Of a stretch of DNA of 64,000 nucleotides, positions 17,757-26,659 are shown piece by piece. A program made the translations under genes and the position numbers. Under the pieces are notes generated by a model. That model did no database searches. It saw only the letters and a program-made list of their open reading frames with translations, and was not told the DNA's origin. The stretch covers positions 372,001-436,000 of the forward strand of contig NZ_JAEFDB010000001.1 of NCBI RefSeq assembly GCF_016126015.1, in the 5' to 3' direction. Each line of letters starts with the position of its first letter. Within the stretch, counting starts at the first letter, position 1. Origin of the DNA: Capnocytophaga periodontitidis. Lineage in GTDB: Bacteria; Bacteroidota; Bacteroidia; Flavobacteriales; Flavobacteriaceae.

Positions 17757-19880
17757 TTACCACACCATACTTAGTGAAATACGTTTGCGCACTTCGTCTT
17801 TCTCTATAACTTTTACTTGCACTTGTTGGTGGAGTTTAACTACTTCATTTACATCAGAGACATAACCTTCTTTCAGTTGAGAGATGTGTACCAATCCACT
17901 TTCTTTAACACCTACGTCCACAAAGCAACCAAAGGCAGTAATGTTATTTACTATACCAGGTAATATCATTCCTACACGCACATCATCAAAGGTTTTTACA
18001 TTAGGGTCGAAGGCAAAGGCTTTAGCAGTAGTACGAGGGTCCAGCCCTGGTTTTTCTAATTCCTTTAATACGTCCTTCAAATAAAGTTCACCCACCTTAT
18101 CTGTTTTGTACTTTTGAATATTAATAGAAGCAATAGTTTGCTTGTTACCTATAAGTTGTGCAACTGAGATACCTGTATCTTTCGCCATTTGTTTGATGAT
18201 AGGATAGGCTTCGGGGTGTACTGCTGAATTGTCGAGCGGGTTCTCACTATTATGTACACGTAAGAAAGCTACTGCCTGCTGGTATACTTTATCACCCAAA
18301 CGAGGTACCTTTTTTAAGTCTTCTCGCTTACTAAAAGCACCATTAGCCGAGCGGTAAGCTACTATGTTTTCAGCCATCTTCTCTCCTATTCCTGATACAT
18401 AACTGAGTAGTGATTTGCTTGCTGTGTTGAGGTTTACCCCTACTTTATTGACGCAACGCACTACGGTTGCATCAAGCTCCTCTTTCAATAACGACTGGTT
18501 TACATCGTGTTGGTATTGACCTACTCCTATGCTCTTAGGGTCTATCTTCACTAATTCAGCTAATGGGTCGGCAAGACGCCTGCCTATGGATACTGCCCCA
18601 CGTACAGTTACATCGTAATCGGGGAACTCATCGCGAGCTATTTTAGAAGCTGAATAGACCGATGCTCCTGCTTCACTCACCACAAATACTTCTACCTTTT
18701 TAGGAAAAGCAATACTTCTTACAAACGACTCTGTTTCACGAGAAGCAGTACCATTGCCTATACTAATGGCTTCAATGTTGTATTGAGAAACCATTGTGCT
18801 GAGCTTTTTGGTAGCCATAGTCATATCATTCTGGGGAGCGTGAGGGTAGATAACATCGTGATGCAAAAGGTCGCCTTTTTCATCTAAACACACTACCTTA
18901 CAACCTGTACGATATCCTGGATCAATAGCCAAAATGCGCTTTTCACCCAAAGGAGACGCTAATAACAACTGTGAGAGGTTCTCGGCAAACACACTGATAG
19001 CTTTCGCATCGGCTTTATCTTTTGCCTCTTGTAGTGTTTCGTTGGAAATAGAAGGCTCTAATAAGCGTTTGTAGCTGTCTTTTACCGTTTTCTTCAAGAA
19101 ATCGGCTACTTCTCCCCTACTCTTTATGATGTTTTCTTCCATAAAAGGTAAGGTTTCTTCACTATCTACTTGTACTTTTAGTTTTACAAATCCTTCTTTT
19201 TCGGCACGCAACATTGCTAATACACGGTGAGAGGGCGCTTTGTTAAGGGCTTCTTCCCAATCGAAATACTGAGCGTATTTCTGAGCTTCTTCCTCTTCGT
19301 TTTTACCTTTGGCTACTTCGCTACTGATGATTGCTTTGCGCTGGAATATTCGGCGAAGAGTGCGACGTATAAACGTATTCTCGTTAATCCATTCAGCTAT
19401 AATATCCGAAGCCCCTTGTAAAGCATCTTCTTCAGTAGGTACTTTATCGGAAAGATAACGCCCTGCTAATAGTTCCAAGTCGGTTACACGCTGACTCATT
19501 ATCTGTTTTGCAAGAGGTTCTAAGCCGTTTTCTTTGGCTACATCGGCTTTTGTTTTACGCCGTTTTTTGTAAGGTAAGTATAGGTCTTCTAATTCATTGA
19601 GCTCAAAAGAGTTCTCAATACGTTTACGCAAATCGTCTGTAAGCTTTCCTTGTTCTTCAATAGAAGAGAGAATTGTTTCTTTGCGCTTACAGATATTGTC
19701 GTAATCAGCTTGGGATTTGGCAATATGCTCAATGGCTACTTCATCTAAATTCTGAGTGCTATCTTTTCGATAGCGTGCAATGAAGGGGATAGTGCAGCCT
19801 TCGGTTAATAGTGAAAGTGTGTTTTCAATAGCTTTTTCAGGTAGTTGTGTTTGGACTTTTATATATTGAATGTTTGTCAT
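17757..19880 (-). CDS. tex: Tex family RNA-binding transcription accessory protein
   Basis: 707 residues, typical of Tex. Domain order: N-terminal helical Tex domain with FIARYRKDSTQNLDEVAIEH, a central YqgF-like domain beginning ILAIDPGYRTGCKV (about 318), helix-hairpin-helix repeats with VGVNLNTASKSLLSYVSGIG, and a C-terminal S1 RNA-binding domain GMILPGIVNNITAFGCFVDVG (about 637-707). Tex binds nucleic acids and RNA polymerase-associated complexes and affects transcription and fitness. The start overlaps the pepE stop (ATGA), showing translational coupling. Confidence 0.96.
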   Translation of the reverse strand: MTNIQYIKVQTQLPEKAIENTLSLLTEGCTIPFIARYRKDSTQNLDEVAIEHIAKSQADYDNICKRKETILSSIEEQGKLTDDLRKRIENSFELNELEDLYLPYKKRRKTKADVAKENGLEPLAKQIMSQRVTDLELLAGRYLSDKVPTEEDALQGASDIIAEWINENTFIRRTLRRIFQRKAIISSEVAKGKNEEEEAQKYAQYFDWEEALNKAPSHRVLAMLRAEKEGFVKLKVQVDSEETLPFMEENIIKSRGEVADFLKKTVKDSYKRLLEPSISNETLQEAKDKADAKAISVFAENLSQLLLASPLGEKRILAIDPGYRTGCKVVCLDEKGDLLHHDVIYPHAPQNDMTMATKKLSTMVSQYNIEAISIGNGTASRETESFVRSIAFPKKVEVFVVSEAGASVYSASKIARDEFPDYDVTVRGAVSIGRRLADPLAELVKIDPKSIGVGQYQHDVNQSLLKEELDATVVRCVNKVGVNLNTASKSLLSYVSGIGEKMAENIVAYRSANGAFSKREDLKKVPRLGDKVYQQAVAFLRVHNSENPLDNSAVHPEAYPIIKQMAKDTGISVAQLIGNKQTIASINIQKYKTDKVGELYLKDVLKELEKPGLDPRTTAKAFAFDPNVKTFDDVRVGMILPGIVNNITAFGCFVDVGVKESGLVHISQLKEGYVSDVNEVVKLHQQVQVKVIEKDEVRKRISLSMVW

Positions 19881-20575
19881 AGTGATTTATCAAAATTGCT
19901 AATTTCTATTGGTTCTTTATCTTTTTCAAACCAACGGGCAGTGAATTCTCCTTTTAAATTTATTTCATCTCCCATTACACGCAGCCAAGAGCCTTCACGC
20001 AACCCTATTACTGGTATATTGTTGAACACGTGAAATTCTTTAATACGTGTTTCGCGAGTTTCGCCTTTGTGTTTGCTATGAGGGTCGGGATCAAGATAAT
20101 GAGGGTTGATATTGAAAGAAATAAGCTCTAAAGTACGGAAAGAAGGAGGATAGACAATAGGCATATCATTAGTAGTTTGCATTGTTTGTCCTGCTATATT
20201 ACTTCCTGCACTCGTGCCCATATAGGGTGTACCTCCTAATACTACTTTGCGTAAAGAGTTTATAATATCTAATTGATATAGAGCATTTACTAATACAAAG
20301 GTATTACCACCTCCTGTAAAAATAGCTTCTGCCTGTTCTATAGCTTGTTTAGGATTGACAAAAGTGTGTAAACCTACTACCTTTTTGTCTAATTGTTGAA
20401 AAAAATTAGCGGCTATTTGAGTATACTCATCGTGAGAAATTCCACTAGGGCGCGCATAAGGTACAAAAAGAATTTCGTTAGTTTCTTGGAAAAAATTGGT
20501 GAGTTCATCACGCAAATAAGAGAGATAAGTACCACCATATACAGTTGAGGTACTAGCTAATAAAAGTTTTTTCAT
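19877..20575 (-). CDS. pepE: Dipeptidase E (peptidase S51)
   Basis: 232 residues from the ATG at 20575 (MKKLLLASTST). It has the S51 nucleophile motif MGTSAGSNIAG, the FTGGGNTF loop and the FNINPHYLD segment with the catalytic-region His. The enzyme cleaves dipeptides with N-terminal Asp and is cytosolic. An upstream in-frame ATG at 20599 lies against the -7 box, so the inner start is preferred. It is translated just before tex and diverges from pcrA. Confidence 0.92.
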   Translation of the reverse strand: MKKLLLASTSTVYGGTYLSYLRDELTNFFQETNEILFVPYARPSGISHDEYTQIAANFFQQLDKKVVGLHTFVNPKQAIEQAEAIFTGGGNTFVLVNALYQLDIINSLRKVVLGGTPYMGTSAGSNIAGQTMQTTNDMPIVYPPSFRTLELISFNINPHYLDPDPHSKHKGETRETRIKEFHVFNNIPVIGLREGSWLRVMGDEINLKGEFTARWFEKDKEPIEISNFDKSL

Positions 20576-20596
20576 CGATTGTTGAATGTTAGGCTG

Positions 20597-20628
20597 CAAA
20601 AGTACTAAATAATTATGAGAGAAGCAAA
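20597..20628 (-). promoter_or_regulatory. Promoter of pepE-tex
   Basis: Minus strand: TTTG at 20625-20628, a 20-base spacer and TACTTTTG at 20597-20604, a close match to the Bacteroidota consensus. It lies 22 bases upstream of the pepE ATG. Confidence 0.65.
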
Positions 20629-20648
20629 ATTACTATCAGTTCCTAAAT

Positions 20649-20678
20649 TGCCTAATTGCTAAATTATCGCTACCTTTG
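20649..20678 (+). promoter_or_regulatory. Promoter of pcrA
   Basis: TTG at 20649-20651, a 19-base spacer and TACCTTTG at 20671-20678, 22 bases before the pcrA ATG. With the pepE promoter it makes a compact divergent pair in about 80 bases. Confidence 0.6.
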
Positions 20679-20700
20679 CGCCCTTAAAAACACACTATTT

Positions 20701-23052
20701 ATGGATACATTTGAAAAGGAACTCAATAGACTTAATGCACCACAACGTGCGGCAGTACTTCAGAAAGAAGGTCCTATTATTGTAATTGCTGGAGCAGGTT
20801 CGGGCAAGACTCGTGTGCTTACTTATCGTATTGCTAACCTAATGCGACAAGGAGTAGATGCTTTTCATATACTTGCACTTACCTTTACTAATAAGGCAGC
20901 TAATGAAATGAAAAAACGTATTGCGGATATTGTAGGCAATAGCGAGGCTAAAAATCTATGGATGGGTACTTTTCACTCTGTATTTGCTAAAATATTGCGT
21001 TTTGAAGCTGATAAATTAGGTTATCCTCAGAACTTTACTATCTATGATACTCAAGACTCTCAACGACTTATTAATGGAATTATTAAAGAAAAGGAGTTGG
21101 ATAAAGATGTATACAAATACAAACAGATACAACAACGCATTTCTTCTTTAAAAAATAATCTTATTACAGTACGAGCTTATTTCAATAATCCTGAACTTGT
21201 AGAAAACGATGCTATTAGGAAGCAACCGCGTTTTGGAGAAATCTATCAGGAGTATGTAGAAAGATGTTTTAAAGCAGGAGCTATGGACTTTGATGATTTA
21301 CTGCTGAAGACAAATGAATTGCTGAATGTATACCCTGAAGTATTAGCTAAATACCAAAATCGCTTTCAGTACATACTTGTAGATGAGTATCAAGATACAA
21401 ACCACTCTCAGTATCTTATTGTAAAAGCTCTCGCTGACCGTTTTCATAATATTTGTGTGGTAGGTGATGATGCTCAAAGTATTTATGCTTTCCGTGGGGC
21501 AAATATCAATAATATATTGAATTTTAAAAGTGATTATCCTGAAGCTAAAGAATATAAATTGGAACAGAACTACCGCTCTACTAAAAATATAGTGGAAGCA
21601 GCTAACAGTGTAATTGAACACAACAAAGTACGGTTAGATAAGGTAGTATTCACTGAAAATGAGATGGGAGAGCTTATCAAAGTACATCGTAGTCCTACTG
21701 ATGCCGATGAAGGACGTTTTGTAGCGAGTTCTATCTTTGAAAATAAGATGCAGCACCAGTTAGCTAATGGGAAATTTGCTGTACTTTATCGAACTAATTC
21801 ACAATCGCGTGCTATAGAAGATGCTCTTAGAAAACGTGACATACCTTATCGCATTTATGGAGGACTTTCATTCTACCAACGCAAAGAAATTAAAGATATG
21901 CTTGCTTATTTGCGTTTGATTATCAATCCTAATGATGAAGAAGCGTTGGTACGCATTATTAATTTTCCAGCTCGTGGTATTGGAGAAACTACAATGGAAA
22001 AACTTACATTGGCAGCCAATCACTATAAGAAGTCTATCTTTGAGATAATGTACAATGTAAATAAGTTACCTGAATTACATATTAATAGTACAACCAAGCA
22101 AAAACTCACAGATTTTGTGGTAATGATACTCAACTTGCAAGCACTCAATCAGCGAGCGAATGTATTTGAAGTAGCAGAACAAGTAGCTAAAAAAACAGGA
22201 TTATTACAAGAGTTTAAAAAAGATGGTACTCCTGAGGGGATCGCTAAAATGGAAAATATAGAGGAGATGCTTAATGGTATGAAGGACTTTGTGATTGGGC
22301 AAGAAGATGTAGCGGATAGTACAGGTAGTTTAGCTGAATATTTAGAAGATGTATCTTTAGCTACCGATAGCGATAAAGAGATAGGAGATGACGATCGGGT
22401 AGCCTTAATGACGATTCACTTAGCTAAAGGCTTGGAGTTTCCGTATGTATATATAGTGGGGATGGAAGAAGATCTTTTTCCTTTGGCAAAAAGTATACAA
22501 TCACGTGATGAATTAGAAGAAGAACGTCGCTTGTTTTATGTGGCGCTAACACGTGCTGAAAAGCAGGCTTATCTCACCTATGCTGAAAGACGCTATCGTT
22601 TTGGAAATCTATCAGATACCGAACCAAGTAGGTTTATAGAGGAAATAGATGAACGTTATTTACATTATCTTACCCCCACTTTGTCTAATCCTAACTATCG
22701 TTATAAACCTTTGATAGATAGAGATATTTTTGGTGAAGTAGATAAGAGTAAATTGCGTTTACAAAAGCCTATCAGTGGTACCCCCCCCTCTAAAAATGCC
22801 CCTACGGGTGATGAACAACAGCGATTACGCAAGCTTAAACCCGTGAATAGTATACAAAATGCTTCACCTAACAGAATTATCTACAACGAATTAGAAGTAG
22901 GAACAACTGTTTATCACGAACGTTTCGGTAAAGGAATCATCAAAGCTCTTGAAGGTGTAGGCAATGATAGAAAAGCACAAGTTAATTTTGAGTCAGGAGG
23001 ACTGAAGAATATACTATTGCGTTTTGCAAAACTCACTATAATAAATGAATAG
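20701..23052 (+). CDS. pcrA: UvrD/PcrA-type DNA helicase
   Basis: 783 residues from the ATG at 20701, chosen because the -7 box lies at 20671-20678. It is a superfamily 1A 3'-5' helicase with motif I GAGSGKTRVLTYR (about residue 31), motif Ia TFTNKAANEMKKR, motif II LVDEYQDTN, motif III GDDAQSIYAFRGA, motif IV QNYRS, motif V MTIHLAKGLEFPYV and motif VI YVALTRAEKQAYLTYA. The C-terminus (about 730-783) is a Tudor-like fold with YHERFGKGIIKALEG, which in PcrA/UvrD contacts RNA polymerase. A C8 tract (22781-22788) in the linker could allow slippage that removes this end. Confidence 0.96.
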   Translation: MDTFEKELNRLNAPQRAAVLQKEGPIIVIAGAGSGKTRVLTYRIANLMRQGVDAFHILALTFTNKAANEMKKRIADIVGNSEAKNLWMGTFHSVFAKILRFEADKLGYPQNFTIYDTQDSQRLINGIIKEKELDKDVYKYKQIQQRISSLKNNLITVRAYFNNPELVENDAIRKQPRFGEIYQEYVERCFKAGAMDFDDLLLKTNELLNVYPEVLAKYQNRFQYILVDEYQDTNHSQYLIVKALADRFHNICVVGDDAQSIYAFRGANINNILNFKSDYPEAKEYKLEQNYRSTKNIVEAANSVIEHNKVRLDKVVFTENEMGELIKVHRSPTDADEGRFVASSIFENKMQHQLANGKFAVLYRTNSQSRAIEDALRKRDIPYRIYGGLSFYQRKEIKDMLAYLRLIINPNDEEALVRIINFPARGIGETTMEKLTLAANHYKKSIFEIMYNVNKLPELHINSTTKQKLTDFVVMILNLQALNQRANVFEVAEQVAKKTGLLQEFKKDGTPEGIAKMENIEEMLNGMKDFVIGQEDVADSTGSLAEYLEDVSLATDSDKEIGDDDRVALMTIHLAKGLEFPYVYIVGMEEDLFPLAKSIQSRDELEEERRLFYVALTRAEKQAYLTYAERRYRFGNLSDTEPSRFIEEIDERYLHYLTPTLSNPNYRYKPLIDRDIFGEVDKSKLRLQKPISGTPPSKNAPTGDEQQRLRKLKPVNSIQNASPNRIIYNELEVGTTVYHERFGKGIIKALEGVGNDRKAQVNFESGGLKNILLRFAKLTIINE
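22781..22788 (+). repeat. C8 tract in the pcrA linker
   Basis: Eight consecutive C encode part of TPP in the low-complexity linker before the C-terminal domain. Gain of one base gives a stop within a few codons; loss of one gives a stop about 20 codons later. Both would remove the Tudor-like domain. Confidence 0.8.
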
Positions 23053-23083
23053 AAAAAAGGTGTCGTTATTAGACACCTTTTTT
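23053..23083. terminator. Bidirectional terminator between pcrA and the ureohydrolase gene
   Basis: A perfect 12-bp stem (six A plus GGTGTC, matched by GACACC plus six T) with a seven-base loop. It begins immediately after the pcrA stop and extends into the last codons of the convergent ureohydrolase gene, whose stop lies in the loop. Confidence 0.85.
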
Positions 23084-23938
23084 CTTGTTATATTTAAAAT
23101 AATAAGCTAACATTTTGTAGTAGAGTTTTGCAGCTAAGAAAGCAGTTGGTTTTGCTTGCAGACTATCCATTAGTTCTACAATATCAAATGCCACTACATT
23201 ACATTTTTTAAACACTTTACGCAAGAGTTTGAGCGTAGGATACCATTGTAAACCACCTGGCTCAGGAGTTCCTGTTGAAGGTGCTATTGCTGGATCAAAA
23301 GCATCTAAGTCAATAGTGATATATATATTACCAGATACTTTGTCTAATACATCCTCTATCCAATTGTTATTTTTAGCAATTTCGTGAGCAAAGAACACAC
23401 GACCTTTAGGCAAATATTGTTTTTCTTCTGCATCCATTGAGCGGATACCTACTTGTACCAATTTGTGCTTTTGGTTCGCTTCAAACACAGCACAAGCGTG
23501 ATTAGAGGTAGAACCATGATACTCAGGACGTAAATCAGTATGAGCATCAAGTTGTAATACAGTGAGTTTTTCATATTTCTCACCTACAGCACGTATTGAA
23601 CCAATAGACACTGAGTGTTCCCCACCAAAAAGAGTAAAGAGCTTATCTTCGTGCTTCAATAGTTCTTGGGTCTTTTCATAAACAGCTTGTGTCATTGTTT
23701 CAGGTGAACTACTTTCAGTTACTTCACCTGCTAAATACACTCCATTGAGGTAAGGTTCAGTATCAGTTTCAATATCGTATAACTCCATATTTTCTGAGGC
23801 ATCTAAAAATAATTCAGGACCTTTGTCAGCTCCTTTGCCCCATGTAGATGTACCATCATAAGGTACTGTTACTAACATTACTTTGGCATTTTCCAGTGTT
23901 GCATTTTCCTCTGGAATTCCAGCATACGTTCTTTTCAT
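23069..23938 (-). CDS. speB: Agmatinase-type ureohydrolase
   Basis: 289 residues. All manganese-binding motifs of the arginase/agmatinase fold are visible: GGEHSVSIG (His), LQLDAHTDLRPEYHGS (Asp-x-His-x-Asp) and ITIDLDAFDPAIAPSTGTPEPGG (Asp-x-Asp and active-site Glu). Agmatinase splits agmatine into putrescine and urea in polyamine synthesis. Arginase or formimidoylglutamase activity cannot be excluded from sequence alone, but the HGSTSNHA loop resembles agmatinases. The gene is convergent with pcrA. Confidence 0.88.
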   Translation of the reverse strand: MKRTYAGIPEENATLENAKVMLVTVPYDGTSTWGKGADKGPELFLDASENMELYDIETDTEPYLNGVYLAGEVTESSSPETMTQAVYEKTQELLKHEDKLFTLFGGEHSVSIGSIRAVGEKYEKLTVLQLDAHTDLRPEYHGSTSNHACAVFEANQKHKLVQVGIRSMDAEEKQYLPKGRVFFAHEIAKNNNWIEDVLDKVSGNIYITIDLDAFDPAIAPSTGTPEPGGLQWYPTLKLLRKVFKKCNVVAFDIVELMDSLQAKPTAFLAAKLYYKMLAYYFKYNKKKGV

Positions 23939-23974
23939 TGTTTATATATTTAGCGAATAAAGTGCAAAGGTAAT

Positions 23975-24010
23975 AAAAAAATCCTAAGTATATATACTTA
24001 GGATTTTTTT
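23975..24010 (-). terminator. 36-bp perfect palindrome, terminator after the DUF4293 gene
   Basis: Seven A, then ATCCTAAGTA-type arm, centre TATA, the complementary arm and seven T make an uninterrupted palindrome. It lies 28 bases after the end of the DUF4293 gene and can terminate in either direction. It also sits just upstream of the ureohydrolase -7-like box (23965-23972). Confidence 0.8.
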
Positions 24011-24038
24011 AACGCACAACACTACTAAGATTATAGGT

Positions 24039-24407
24039 CTATCGCAATCGGTCTGCAGATTTTACGAGCTTCTCGTCCCGTCTGATAGCCTTGTTGGCCA
24101 TAAACAAAAAAACGATAGAAAGCACGGGTGCGAAAACCCCAACACCTTTCTCAGAAATAAAGCTTTCTCCAGGTGAGTTTAGCATTCGATATACAAATAT
24201 TCCTAGTAAAGTAAAATTTATAAGTATATTCAGCCAGTTGAGCCACTGCTGAACACTTCTTTTCTTATATTTAAATATGCTGTAGATAGCCAATACAGCC
24301 GAAAGGGCAAAGACTATTGTTCTGATCCAATCCAACCCAAAAAGAACAGGAAGACCTGCTACTATTGCAACTATCAGCATATAAACTGTTTGTATTCTCT
24401 GAATCAT
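24039..24407 (-). CDS. DUF4293 family membrane protein
   Basis: 122 residues that begin MIQRIQTVYMLIVAI, the characteristic start of the Bacteroidota DUF4293 family. Four membrane helices are predicted (about 7-22, 27-45, 57-75, 90-105) with a basic tail. In many Bacteroidota this gene stands beside rho or ureohydrolase genes. Molecular function unknown. A terminator palindrome follows. Confidence 0.85.
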   Translation of the reverse strand: MIQRIQTVYMLIVAIVAGLPVLFGLDWIRTIVFALSAVLAIYSIFKYKKRSVQQWLNWLNILINFTLLGIFVYRMLNSPGESFISEKGVGVFAPVLSIVFLFMANKAIRRDEKLVKSADRLR

Positions 24408-24463
24408 CTGTTATTGTTTTTTTCAGTGGGCAAATATACTACTTTTCTTGAAAATAGGAAAAA

Positions 24464-25369
24464 TTATTTCAATTTATCAAAGCCATTACCATAAACTCCC
24501 ATAACATTTGTTTTGGTTACAAACGCTGAAGGGTCTATAGTACGTACTAAGCGGAAAATAGAAGTAGCTTCTGTTCTACGAGCAATTACAATCACTATTT
24601 TCTGTGAAGATTTAGAGTACCAACCAATACCATCAATAATAGTACAACCACGTTTTAGTTCACTATTGATATGGTTTGCAATTTCATCGTAGTGTTTTGA
24701 AAATATAAATAACTGCACTGATTGTCTTGCCCCATTGATAACAATTTCAACCATTTGCCACATCAATGGAAGAAGGATGAGCCCATAAACAGTTTTTTCA
24801 ATTGAATTGTCTTGATGTTCTAAAATGAAGAAAGAGGATAATACAATACACACATCCACTACCAAGAGAATACGTGCAATACTCATATTCCAATATTTAG
24901 TGAGTATAAATCCTATAATATCGGTACCACCAGTACTTCCATTAGCCGAATATACTAAACCTAAACCTGTACCACAGAGTAAACCACCCATAATTACAGA
25001 AAGAAAATCACCACTCAAAGGAGGGTGTTCCAAAAAGTAAGGCATCAAATACTCTTTCCCTGCCCAAATCAATCCTGATAAAATAGATATGGAGATAAAA
25101 GTTCGGTAAGTGAACTGTTTGCTCACTGCCTTAAAACCTATTAATAAAAGGGTGATATTAATTGTCCAATAGGTAATAGCAAAATCTAACCCCAATTTGT
25201 AATTTAGGATAAGGCAAATACCTGCTAATCCTCCTGTTACTATCCCATTAGGCATTATAAAGCCTGTAATACCCACAGCGTAAGATACTAACCCTACAAA
25301 TATAGTAAGGTAATCTCTTAGATAAAAAGATTTTAAGTATTTAATAGTTCTACTCTCTGATATAGCCAT
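24464..25369 (-). CDS. YitT family membrane protein
   Basis: 301 residues. The first two thirds carry five or six membrane helices of the YitT/DUF161 type, with MPNGIVTGGLAGICLIL and YSANGSTGGTDIIGFIL, including the GGxxG loops. The C-terminal about 80 residues are a soluble DUF2179 domain, beginning about GARQSVQLFIFSKHYDEI. The function of YitT proteins is not settled; a transport role is suspected. The promoter at 25419-25449 fits a start at 25369. Confidence 0.9.
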   Translation of the reverse strand: MAISESRTIKYLKSFYLRDYLTIFVGLVSYAVGITGFIMPNGIVTGGLAGICLILNYKLGLDFAITYWTINITLLLIGFKAVSKQFTYRTFISISILSGLIWAGKEYLMPYFLEHPPLSGDFLSVIMGGLLCGTGLGLVYSANGSTGGTDIIGFILTKYWNMSIARILLVVDVCIVLSSFFILEHQDNSIEKTVYGLILLPLMWQMVEIVINGARQSVQLFIFSKHYDEIANHINSELKRGCTIIDGIGWYSKSSQKIVIVIARRTEATSIFRLVRTIDPSAFVTKTNVMGVYGNGFDKLK

Positions 25370-25418
25370 TGATGTAAGAATTTAAAAGAATAAATGTTCT
25401 TATTTTTAAGAAACGGCG

Positions 25419-25449
25419 CAAAAGTAATACTTTTCATTGAATTGCCAAA
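25419..25449 (-). promoter_or_regulatory. Promoter of yitT-like gene
   Basis: Minus strand: TTTG at 25446-25449, 19-base spacer, TACTTTTG at 25419-25426. Confidence 0.6.
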
Positions 25450-25454
25450 CAAAA

Positions 25455-26645
25455 TTATTGCAAACTTTCTTTGATACGACGGATAGCTTTTCGCAAATCT
25501 TTCTCAGAAGCTGCATACGAGAAACGAATGCAATTAGCATCTCCAAAAGCTTCTCCTGTAACAGTAGCTACCATTGCCTCTTCTAATAGATATAAAGAAA
25601 AATCAGTAGCATTGTTTATAACGCGACCTCTTAAGGTTTTACCAAAGAAAGACGATATATCTGGGAACACATAAAAAGCTCCTTCAGGAATGTTGAGTTT
25701 AAAGCCTTCAATCTCATTTAAAAGTTGTAATACTAAGTCTCTTCGACATTTGAACTCATCTACCATATATTGTATTTTGCTCTTAGGAGCTTTTAAAGCT
25801 ACAATAGAAGCTCGTTGTGCTATGGCGTTAGCACCACTCGTTACTTGTCCTTGTACTTTAGCACAAGCTTTAGCAATCCATTCGGGGGCTCCCATATAAC
25901 CTATACGCCAACCTGTCATTGCAAATGCTTTAGACATTCCATTTACAGTAATAGTACGTTCATAAAGGCCATCGATTTCAGCAACACTAGTTACTCTCTC
26001 ATTGGTGAAGTTGATGTATTCATAAATTTCGTCAGAAAGAATGAAAATATGAGGATGTTTCCTAAGTACTACAGCAAGGGCTTCTAATTCGGATTTGCTG
26101 TAGATAGAACCACTAGGGTTACAAGGGGTATTGAACCATACCATTTTTGTTTTAGAAGTAATAGCAGCTTCTAACTGAGCAGGAGTTATTTTGAAGTTAT
26201 TCTCAATGGTTGTGTGAACCTCTATTGGAATGCCTCCTGCCATTTTAGCTATTTCCTTATAACTCACCCAATAAGGTGCAGGAAATATCACCTCGTCACC
26301 AGTATTGAGCATCGCCAAAGCTACATTTGCCAAGCATTGTTTAGCTCCCGTAGAAACTACAATTTGTGAAGGTTTGTAATTGAGATTGTTGTCTCTTTTG
26401 AACTTTTCACAAATTGCCTCTCTCAGCTCCAAATACCCGTCAATAGGTGTGTATTTGCTGTAATTTTGCTGTATAGCCTCAATAGCGGCATCTTTTATAA
26501 AATCAGGAATATCAAAATCGGGTTCACCTAAGCTAAGACCGATGATATCCTTGCCTTCAGCTTTGAGTTCTCGTGTTTTAGCTGCCATTCCTAAGGTAGC
26601 CGAAACTTCCATAGCGTTGATACGGTCGGATAAATACTGTTTCAT
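25455..26645 (-). CDS. Class I/II pyridoxal-phosphate aminotransferase (aspartate aminotransferase type)
   Basis: 396 residues. It has the type Ib aspartate aminotransferase features YTPIDGYLELREAI, VVSTGAKQCLANV, NTPCNPSGSIY (cofactor-contacting Asn), LSDEIYEYINF (cofactor Asp and Tyr), VNGMSKAFAMTGWRIGYMG with the Schiff-base Lys, and FRF-type end with Arg (CIRFSYAAS) for the substrate carboxylate. It transfers the amino group between aspartate (or a related amino acid) and 2-oxoglutarate. It follows the exonuclease-phosphatase gene by 14 bases and probably ends the pncA run. Confidence 0.92.
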   Translation of the reverse strand: MKQYLSDRINAMEVSATLGMAAKTRELKAEGKDIIGLSLGEPDFDIPDFIKDAAIEAIQQNYSKYTPIDGYLELREAICEKFKRDNNLNYKPSQIVVSTGAKQCLANVALAMLNTGDEVIFPAPYWVSYKEIAKMAGGIPIEVHTTIENNFKITPAQLEAAITSKTKMVWFNTPCNPSGSIYSKSELEALAVVLRKHPHIFILSDEIYEYINFTNERVTSVAEIDGLYERTITVNGMSKAFAMTGWRIGYMGAPEWIAKACAKVQGQVTSGANAIAQRASIVALKAPKSKIQYMVDEFKCRRDLVLQLLNEIEGFKLNIPEGAFYVFPDISSFFGKTLRGRVINNATDFSLYLLEEAMVATVTGEAFGDANCIRFSYAASEKDLRKAIRRIKESLQ

Positions 26646-26659
26646 ATCGTTTTGTTATT

